Source: Malania oleifera
Taxonomy: Eukaryota > Streptophyta > Magnoliopsida > Santalales > Ximeniaceae
NCBI RefSeq assembly: GCF_029873635.1
Contig: NC_080425.1
Coordinates: forward strand, 38,443,390 to 38,507,389
Reading direction: 5' to 3'
DNA length: 64,000 nt
Part shown: positions 47,451 to 56,785 of the stretch, piece by piece
Position numbering within the stretch: position 1 is the first letter of the stretch
Layout: each line of letters starts with the position of its first letter
Translations under genes and position numbers: made by a program
The notes under the pieces: model-generated
The model's database searches: none
Told to the model about the DNA's origin: nothing
What the model saw: only the letters and a program-made list of their open reading frames with translations

Positions 47451-48811
47451 AAATATAAGCACAAGAGATATTTTGAAAATGATTTCTAAAATATTTTAGG
47501 AATCAAAACACAATATGAGCTATTGAGTATTACAATGAAAATGCAAAACTCATAAGCTCTAAGAAGTTTTTCTATAGAAGGCTTATTTACAAAGCCTCAG
47601 AGAAAAACTAGAAGCTTACTCTCTATAAAAAATAAATCTCAATCAGAACAAGCAAGAGAAAATTTAAGCTTTATGAGATAAAACACAAAAATACTCTTAC
47701 AAAGAAGTATTTGCAATATGAAAGAGTAAGAGGAGTAGTATATGGCTTGAATGAGATTTTGACTTTTTGAAAATCAGAGGATATCTGCTAATTATTATTA
47801 TTAATCTCATGCTAATTTTTGCAAATGAAGGGGTATATATAGAGTTCCCCAAAAATATAGTCGTTCAGGACATGTAGGGAATTATTAGGATTATTTTAAA
47901 ACGTTTTAGTACAATTAACCTCATTTAAATATTTTAACCACGGTAAAAATAATGGGGCAACCCGAGAGCACCGGTTGATTGAAGGCAGGCTTGGTTGACC
48001 GAGCTGTGCAAGTTCGGTCGATTGGGTAAGAAATGAACTAGAAGTTCGATCGACCGGTCAACCAAGTTCTACAGGCAATTTTCCTTTTTAGCGCGGTTCG
48101 GTCGACCGGGAGCTTTTGAACTAAGTAGTTCAGTTGACCGGAGCATTGAGTTCTCACACGTGGGAACTCGGTCGACTAGGGCATTAGCTTACGTTTTGGA
48201 CTTGGTCGATCGTATGGTCAAACTGTTGACTTTGAGGGAGTTCGGTCAATCGGGTGAGAATGAACTGGCATGGCTCGGTCGATTGGGCAGTGGTCAAACT
48301 GTTGACCCGGGCACCGGTTCGATCAACCGAGAGATATTGTACTTGTGCAATACGGTCAACCGAACATGCAACTTAAGTGCATTTCGGTTCCAACTCCCTT
48401 ATACATTCACCCTATTCATATGATGTTTATTTTTAATGCAATAAGGAACTTTTTCATACAGATTTGTGGGTCATAAGGTCAGTCTAAGACATTTGAGAAT
48501 TAACCCCAAAAATCTGGCGTCGGTCGACCGAACCCTAAAGTCCATATATGGTCTTGAATTTATCCATCATACCATGTAGATAAGACATTAGTTATTATAG
48601 ACCATGTTCTTATGTTACTATTAAAAACCCAAATAAAGGATTAAATTACAATACAATATGAAATAATTTCAAGGTCTTTAAGTCTTCAATTCATATGTCA
48701 TGTGCGTGCACCATATGATACTTCCGATTGATCCTGCACACAAACTCATCAACCATTAAATATTAAAGTATTTGTCATAATCAAAATGAGATATGACCTA
48801 TAAGGTCAACA
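46577..48811 (-). mobile_element. Solo Copia LTR inside the LINE (2,235 bp)
   Basis: GATGA flanks (46572-46576, 48812-48816) and TGTTAGC...GTCAACA ends. On the minus strand it starts TGTTGACCTTATAGG, like the LTRs at 24852 and Copia-C. U3 holds degenerate GTTCGGTCGACCG words (47970-48540), a TATA-like run follows (about 47840-47850), and the GTTCGGC..GCCTACGTCC box is at 46798-46819. A (TA)n tract lies at 47415-47448. Confidence 0.92.
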
Positions 48812-48816
48812 GATGA

Positions 48817-49620
48817 TATTATATTAATTGACAAAAATAAGGACGGAATAGAGGCTGAATTAGAATTATGAAGTTGCTTTGGAATCTAGAAGCTTTAGGA
48901 TAAGTAGAAATAAGACATAATATATGAAATGTAATTTTAGTAATGATAGAATGAATATTGCAGATAAAGTTAAACTTGATGATGAAAAAATAAATAACAC
49001 TTGTAGATTTCGATACCTTAGATCTATTATGCAAGTTAAAGGAGAAATTGAAGATGATGTAATGCATAGAGTTAAAGCAGGTTTGATAAAATGGAGAAGT
49101 GTTTCAAGTGTACTCTGTGATCGTAGAATACCCTTAAAATTGAAAAGAAAATTTTATAGGACAGTTATAAGACCAGTTATGCTATATGGATTAGAATGTT
49201 AAACGACGAAAAAATATAATATCCAAAAAGTAAAAGTTGCTGAAATGAGAATGCTTAGATGGATAAATGCTATAACATTTAAAGATAAATTAAAGAATAA
49301 ATATATTCGTGGTAAGTTAGGTGTAACTCTTATAGAAGATAAGATAAGGAATACATGACTCAGATAGTATGAACACTTGCAATGTAGGTCATATGGTACA
49401 TATGTGAGGAAGAGTGAGATAGCTGATGTGATGGACATTAAAAGAGGTAGGGATAAATTTAAAATAATTTGGGAGGAGATAGTGAGTAAGGATTTAATAT
49501 TCCTAAATCTTTCAAAAAAAAATGATCCATGATCACATAAATTGGTAGAAAAAGATTCACATAGCCGACCTCATCTAGTAAGACTAAGATTTGATTTTAT
49601 TGTTGTTATTGTTGTTGTTG
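48817..49620 (+). pseudogene. RTE-type LINE, 3' part
   Basis: The RT resumes after the solo LTR. An open frame 48924-49202 shows FRYLRSIMQ, HRVKAGLIKWRS, VLCDRRIPLKLKRKFYRT and RPVMLYGLEC, then VAEMRMLRWI and a KRGRDKF-like end, all typical of plant RTE LINE C-termini. Stops and frameshifts are present. It ends in a (TTG)n-like tail (49600-49620), the usual 3' end of RTE elements. Confidence 0.88.
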
Positions 49621-51982
49621 TATGTCACTTTTATAAGACTAATTTAATTTTAATTTTTCTAATTTAGTAATTTTTTTTAAAAAAAGGAAAGTATTTTTTG
49701 TACAAGTAAAACAAATCCGAAGTGTCAAGTGCCAACAAAATAAAACTAGGCCAATCAGGGGTGGCGAGAAAGGTCAATAAAAAATAAATGAGGGAGGATA
49801 TCGTAATATTAGACATTTAGCAGCTGAAATTTTGACATTCGCGGTTCACCGAAAAGCGGTGAGACGTTAGACGTGACGTGACAATTATTGGCCGGTTTCT
49901 GGTAACATTTATCTTCTTCAAGCCCATTGTCGAAATCTCTCCCATTTTTGAGAGTATTAGAACTATAAGGTACTCGCTTCCGTAATCGCTCACTTTGTCA
50001 TCAGTCAATTAAGTACACGTTACATGACGTGTCGCCTAGACAGGAAATTGAGCCACAAAAGCCACGGCCGCTCTATGAAGCGGGCGGCATCCGTGGCTGC
50101 TACTGCCTCCACTCGTGGTGCATGTGGTGTTAAATTGTTAATCTAATATGCCCTTCACGTCAATCATTTCCACTAACTATGACTAATCTAAAATTTATTT
50201 GGCCCTGTGAAACACCTTTTAAAACAATCAAATAAATGATACGATGAAAAAACATCAACAAGTAAAAAAAAATATCAGGAGTTTAATTTTAAATAAATAC
50301 ACTTACAGAACCAGTGGTTCCTGTGAATGGTGAGAGTTTATTCTGTGAATTAGATGAAACTGTGGATGATGAAAATTCACTCTATGGATGGTGAAAATTC
50401 ACTCTGTGAGTCAGCGGGAACCATGGATGGTAATGTAAATGTGTTCTCGGAGTCTGGTTGGTCGAACGTCCAACTGATTTATAGAAGTTGTGTCTGTATC
50501 CGGACTTTACCTTGATCAGCGAGACTTAGAGACAGAGGCTGCTGATTCGTAGGTTTGGTGTTGTACTAAGAAATCCAAACGACTCGTTGGTGACTGGAGT
50601 TCTCATGTAATAAAAAAACAAAAAAAAAAACAACCAAATAAAGAGATTTAATTTTATACATAAAAAAGTTTTCATTACTCAATCATTACATTTAAGTGAA
50701 AAAATAAAATTTTATCTTAATGGAATAATATTTTTATCTTTTATTTAATTTTAATTAATTAAATTATAAAAAATCACCTTAATAAATTAAGTTAAAAAAT
50801 TTAATCAACTATTACAATATTTTGAAAATTAAATTATCACATAAATCATACGTCAAATTGATTTACGAATTGGACAATTTAATTTATTTCACTTATTGGG
50901 GATGATGTAATTATGATAATATAATTTTATTATTATTATTAGCATTTATAGCATTTAAAAGTTGAATGGGATTGAGCGGGCTACAAACTTAACTTCTAAC
51001 TCGACCGTTATAATTAGACCTGCCGACCAACCCACATGTATTGGTTGATTTTTGGTTAGTTGGGTAGGACTTTGTACAACCTTAGTTTTGAAGTCATCAT
51101 AGACATTTTGACAGGCAAAATACCTTAAATTTATTATTATTTAAATGCAATAAAATTTATGAAAATAATGGAGAATTATATAGATGTTTTAGAAATTTAA
51201 ATTTTTAATTATTGTATTGAATTATTTATCTATTATTTATTAATTAGTGACATTTTAAAGGTAATAAGGGAGAAAAATATTAATTATTATATTCAAATTT
51301 ATCAAAGTGATCATATTCTATACTTGGCATAAAATTTTAATGAGAATTTTCCCTCTCTAGAAAAGCATCCATATTTTGATTCAAATGAAAAAAAAAAAAA
51401 AACAAGTCAAAATAGTATTAGATTTAAGACATTATAAAATTAAATATATCAAATAATATTAGGTTTGGAAGATTTATTAGAAGTTTATTATATATTTTTA
51501 TTTGTATTCTCCAATTTCAATTTTCAAAATTAAAGTTTGATAATTGAACCTTATTTTAAGTGTAATTATAAAATATTTAAACAATATATAATAAAATTGA
51601 GTAAAATCTAACAATACCTCGGAATTTTAATAATATGGCATTCCACCTTAATTTCTAAAAACTACAAAAAAACTGCTGAAATTTAATTCACTTGACAAAG
51701 TGAACCTTGCGTTAATCAACAATTAGTCAACTGTTAAGTTTGTATAAAAATAAAAAAAATTTACCTTTGATATAATGAAAAATTTATAAACTCTTTTTCA
51801 TTCAATTGTGATAGAAAAATCATTTCAATATAATAAGTTAAATTAAGAAAATCTTCCAATTAAGTATAATATCATGAAAATCAAAAGAGAAACGAATTGA
51901 GGACTCTAGTTCTCAAATTGACCGATCTGATCGGTTTGGCTCAACCATTCTCGACAACATAATTCTTATTATTTAAAAAGAA

Positions 51983-52013
<31 letters not shown>

Positions 52014-52362
52014 AGAATTACTTATAAATCATAAAACATGTCTACAATCATAATGTTTATTACAAGATGTTTGTTGGTGAGATTGAGTACCAACTTGCTT
52101 TCGAAGGCAGATGAATTTTATATTTCATGACATAAATACCACAGTAAAATTCAGAAAAATCAACAAACTAGCCCAGCTATACAAATTAACTCAAACAAAC
52201 AGGGTCAATTAACTAATATGACTTTGAATTGCATTTTTTCTCCCTTTATTATTTATACTTTATACATAGAAGTATTAATATTCAATTTTATAACTTTAAT
52301 TTATGAAGTATGAACTTAAAATTTTTAATTTGTAATTTTTCAACCGTATGAACACTTTAAAA

Positions 52363-52408
<46 letters not shown>

Positions 52409-52788
52409 ATGTGTTTAATAATTTAGTTTGTTTTAATTATCTAAGTTTAAAACATTAAAACATTTTTAAATGTTTTAATCATCTAAGTTTGATTTCCTAA
52501 TTTGATAATATTATTTATTTATTTATTATATATATATTAAAAAGTTTTAAAATAATAATAATGCAAATGAAAAATTCAATATATATTTAATTTGAATGAT
52601 ACTTTCAGTCTCATGCTTTTAGGGAGACATATCTTATCTTGTTTTGTAAATTAATCTCACTCAACGACTTAATCCACTCCATGGCCAAACATAAGCAAAT
52701 TGAACAAAATTGTATAGTTAATAGTTTGTCCTTGGATTCGATTTTCACAAACTCGATGAGGTTGGATAGATTTGAATTTTAGGCCCAA
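49621..52788. other. AT-rich intergenic DNA, no gene recognised
   Basis: This is mostly AT-rich sequence with AT tracts at 51988-52013 and 52368-52406. Two patches differ. 49800-50140 is GC-richer, with repeated ACGTGACGTG words and a short open frame on each strand, neither recognised. 50340-50410 repeats a GATGGTGAAAATTCACTCTGTG-like unit twice. No splice-consistent gene model was found. Confidence 0.6.
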
Positions 52789-53665
52789 TGTTGAATTTTT
52801 TAGTCTGATTCTCGTTTTGATGCTGACAAAACATATGTATCTTATATGTGTATTTAGTGATTGAACAGGGTATAATCCAACACATACATAAGGAAATGAA
52901 AAATGGAAGCCAAAATAGAACTTAAAAGCTCACATCATCTGGCGTATTCCAAGAAGGCAGTAGAGTAAAGATGAAGAAGAATACTTATGCTTTTCATTGT
53001 ATTGCATTTAGTTTATAATTTGGTATGTAATATGACATGCATGATATGGTTGATAAGCTTAAGATAGTCATAGACTAACCATAGGAACCAACACTTTTCA
53101 CAGAAACTCTTTTCTTAAATAACTAATTGGTTAGAGTCAAAGATTAGAGTTAAAACGAAGTTTACAAAAACTTTGGTTAATCAACGTCGGATTTTTTAAG
53201 CTTTATTAAAAAGCCTAGGCCATAAATTGATCTTAGGACTCCATACACATAATGAAAAGTCCCTTAAACTAAAATGTCATATTTATACAAAAAGTGATAC
53301 AACTTAGGGTCAAAATTAGGTTCTTAAATAGCCTTGGTCGACCGAACCTCTGTTGGCTGAAAAGATTAAGCCATGATCGACTGAACTTGTGGCGGTATAA
53401 ATGCCACGGTCGACCAAACTGTTAAGAAGTCAACATATTGACTTCGCTCGGTCGACCATTCTGAAGTGAACATGGCGTCCACAGTCGACCAAATTGATAC
53501 GTGGCTGACCTCCAACAACTTGGTCGACCAAATGTGTAGTTCAAATTGGCCACGGTCGACCGAACCATATGAGAGGTCAACCAAACCTTAGCCATGGTCG
53601 ACCGAACCTACGAAGGGTTCGAAATCTCCTTGAGACAGTCGACCAAATCTGTAGTTTAAAAGTCA
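52789..53665 (+). mobile_element. Truncated Copia LTR with GGTCGACC cluster
   Basis: It starts TGTTGAATTT and follows the plus-sense order of the Copia-C LTR: TCTCGTTTTGATGCTGACAAA, ATGCATGATATGG, then a CGTCGGATTTTT block, then GGTCGACCGAACC repeats (53336-53660). The TATA box, R and U5 are missing. It abuts a Gypsy LTR piece near 53665, where the exact junction is uncertain. Confidence 0.65.
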
Positions 53666-54961
53666 TACTTCATATTCTAAAATCATGATTTCCTTATATC
53701 TCATACATACATATACATTTTAATCATCATAATAGTATTTTCCCAATCGTACATTTCATTTGTAGTACACAATATAACATATGCTTTTTTGAAAATAAAT
53801 TTACTCATAATCAATAATAATTTGCATGGAAAATTATTGCTTTAGTTTATTCCCTTACCTGACTATTGAGAAATTCCTTAGGACTCAAATCCTATGCCCT
53901 TAGCGCCTGAAATTCAACTCTTGAAATTTACATTTCCCCAGATTAATTAATCTATTTCTCTAAAATAATACTCATCTAGCCTTCCCTAGGCTTCATATAC
54001 CTCAAATTAATATTTAAACTATTATTTAATATCCTTAATTAATTTTCTAAATTTTGCCTGTGGGTCCCAAAATTACCCCCGCGGCACTCACCCGGATCCT
54101 AAATTCTAGAAATCCTATTTCAGTCCTAGATGCTTAATATTTTAGCATTTCTAAATTAATGCTAATTAATTAAAAATAAGCCCCTTAATAATCGCTGCAC
54201 CCCAAATTTGGGGTTTTGGCCCGACACCCCCGCGAGAATTCCGTCTCACTAGACTTGTAGAGAATCATCCCTAGATTCTCGTGGTGGTGTCCGTTTGTTA
54301 ATTGGACTTATATTTCGCAAGAAATTAAAGAAAAAGAGGAAAATGGCTTACCCTAGGGAATACGCTTACGCCGCTCCTACCACTGATCCGCTCCGATAGA
54401 AATGACGGCAGCAGCGAATGGAGTCCAATGGTATCTTCAAATTTTCGATCGAGCGAAAATCCGTTCATGAAATCGAGGAGAGAGGGAGAGAGAACGTGAG
54501 GAGAGAGAGAGAGAGAGTTTAGTGCACAGAAAAGAATAAAGAAAAGGAAAAGTAAAGAAGAAGAAGAAGAAGAAGAAGAAGAAGAAGAAAGTAAAAAAAA
54601 AATAAAAATAAAAAATTCATTACATATTCAAATCAACCTTCAGGAAACATCCTGAAGGTTACTCTTCAACTTTACCTATATAATTATATTATATTATTAT
54701 ATTTTATTTTTTTTCTTTTTACTTTAATCCTTACATATATACACACACATATATCTTTAATATTATTTATTTAATCAATTCAATTTAATAATATTTAATT
54801 AATATTAATAATATATTTTATTAATAAAAATAGAAATAAATTTTAATTATTATTTTTTTCTTTTTTTATTTTAAATCCGATTAATTAATTAATTTATATA
54901 TATATTTTAATTTTTGAAATCAATCCACTAATATTTTATATTTCTTTTTGGGGTTTTTACA
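53666..54961 (-). mobile_element. Gypsy LTR fragment, minus orientation
   Basis: On the minus strand it starts TGTAAAAACCCCAAAAAG at 54961. It has a TATA-like TTATATAGG (about 54675-54690), a CT-rich leader (54540-54480), and the GTAGAGAATC..CGTGGTGG and CCCTTACCTG landmarks also found in the Gypsy-B LTR. Its left end is not defined and no internal sequence follows, so it is a solo or truncated LTR. Confidence 0.65.
54556..54590. repeat. (GAA)n microsatellite
   Basis: About eleven GAA units, in the leader region of the Gypsy LTR fragment. Confidence 0.9.
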
Positions 54962-55611
54962 AAACCTCCCCAAACATACTATTTGTGGTAAGAGCAATTC
55001 GAAACCTAAGTTTTTTGTTTCTATGGCAACATTACTGAAATGTTAAATGAAAACCTTCAAGAAATCTCTCTTTTATGCCCATCAAACCCACTAAAGTCTT
55101 CACCGACCTCATATTCTCACAATGTGGTTAGAAAGACTCTAATTGAAGTGACTAAATGTTCATATGAACCAAATCACCCTCTTACCTTCTATTACAACGC
55201 CATGAAATGCTCACCCATGGCTGCCTATGGTAGTTTATCTAGGTGATATGTAAAGGATGTTCCTTACATATCACCCATGTTAGCTGTAGTCATTTTCATT
55301 AGGATTTTAGAAACCTCCCCAAGCGTACTATTTGTCTAAGAGCAATTCAAAGCCTAATTTTTTTGTTTCCAAGGCAACATTACTGAAATGTTAAATGAAA
55401 ACCTTCAAGGAATCTCTCTTTTATGCCCATAAAACTCACTAAAGTCTTCACCGACCTCATATTCTCACAATGTGGTTAGAAAAATTCTAATTGAAGTGAC
55501 TAAATGTTCATATGAATCAAATCACCCTCTTACCTTCTATTACAACGCCATGAAATGCTCAACCATGGCTGCCTCTAGTAGTTTATCTAGGTGATATGTG
55601 AAGGATGTTCC
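54962..55611. repeat. Tandem duplication of a ~300-bp unit
   Basis: Copy 1 (54962-55260) and copy 2 (55311-55611) start AAACCTCCCC and are nearly identical, with scattered substitutions. A 50-bp spacer separates them. Copy 1 holds a 68-codon open frame (55040-55246) with no recognised domain. The same frame in copy 2 has a stop, so coding is unlikely. Copy 1 ends in a hairpin (55242-55275) whose right arm is absent from copy 2, which runs into poly-T. Confidence 0.9.
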
Positions 55612-56304
55612 TTTTTTTTTTTTTGAGTGTGACATTGATTCTTGCTTCAAAGATGGTGCAATTGGCAAGTTCCAAGGTAGTATGCATGACCCTTGGTTCT
55701 ATGGTAGGATGACTTCTTTTGAGCAAACATGCTCATGTGTAGGATGCATGGTCACAGTGAGTTGACTTAGTCATGTATACAACTCACGGTCACTCTAGCA
55801 TTTGCTTGCAGCTCTTGTAGTTCATGCCCTTCTAATTTAGTTTAGGATTACATAGTGCAAAGCTTGATCTATACTTTTCCCTCCAATAAATATTGCATGT
55901 ACATTTTCCTTTAAATTAAAAATTACTTTCTTAAAAAAATTATCATGAATCAAACTAAAAGATTAATGAAATAATTAGTTATTTTTTTATCCTAAAATTA
56001 AATTTGAAATAGAGAATAGAAACCAAAAGAAAATTCATACTTTGATTATAAGGGAGAAGCTTATTGCAAGCTAGCTTTGTGTTTTAAGCAAAACCAAGGA
56101 AAAGGACAAGTATCATAATCTAGACAAGTTCTTTTTTCTTTATCTTTTATTTTTTATTTTTTATTTTTTTATGCCACGTGATCGCAATTTTGTAATTAGT
56201 ATGTATCTTTGATGAGGACTTTAAAGTTCAATTTTATGATTAAATGAAACAAAGGTATAAACTAAGAGATGGTGTTGTTGTTCAATTTATCGCGTGTACT
56301 CGTG
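55612..56304. other. Noncoding stretch upstream of the SINE
   Basis: Only poly-T runs (55609-55623, 56130-56170) and AT-rich sequence are present. Nothing recognised. Confidence 0.55.
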
Positions 56305-56320
56305 CTAGCTTAGCTATACA

Positions 56321-56569
56321 TTTTTTTTTGATAACGTTGGGTGTCCTGGGAACCTAGGCACACCTCAAGGGCGTCAACTGAGCACATCTTGAGAGCGTCG
56401 ACTAGGCTTTCCAAACTAATTTCACGTCCACACCATCAGTGCCCTCCATCGGGATGGGATGTAAATTGCGAATATACACTCAGCTAGTAGGGTTCGAACT
56501 TACGTTCTACCGTTGCAGGCGGTCATTCGGACTCCGTTCTTACCACGTGAGCTTTTATGCCCGGTGGCA
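56321..56569 (-). mobile_element. tRNA-derived SINE
   Basis: On the minus strand the ~250-bp unit starts GTGCCACCGGGCATAAAAG. It has a box A-like AAGCTCACGTGG (56543-56554) and a box B-like AGTTCGAACCCT (56489-56500) at polymerase III promoter spacing, and ends in an A tail (T run 56321-56329). Imperfect target duplications CTAGCTTAGCTATACA (56305-56320) and CTAGCGTAGCTACACT (56570-56585) flank it. It ends about 216 bp before the PPR frame and points away from it. Confidence 0.75.
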
Positions 56570-56785
56570 CTAGCGTAGCTACACTTGACCCAAGGGGAGG
56601 CTGCTTTTAAAAATCTTTCTTTGCTATTAACGTTAAAGCGCTCGATGCACAAATCCTTAATATAATTCCCTCCCAAACAGCAAAAACAACTAGAGCTGGC
56701 TAGGTGCTGTAAGAAGCTCTCAGCTCTCAAATTTGAATCCCATTCCTTCACTACTGCTTCCACCGCTCTCTCTCTCCAAAGCCAC

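Noticed and set aside
47163..47489. 108-codon plus frame
   Set aside because: Lies inside a solo LTR and crosses a (TA)n tract. No domain.
55040..55246. 68-codon frame in duplication copy 1
   Set aside because: The second copy has a stop in the same frame, and no domain is visible, so it is treated as noncoding repeat.
56489..56554. A tRNA gene
   Set aside because: Box A and box B words are present, but no cloverleaf can be built and the unit ends in an A tail with target duplications, as in a SINE.
56500..56763. 87-codon minus frame upstream of the PPR gene
   Set aside because: Starts in the PPR 5' flank and runs into the SINE. No domain.
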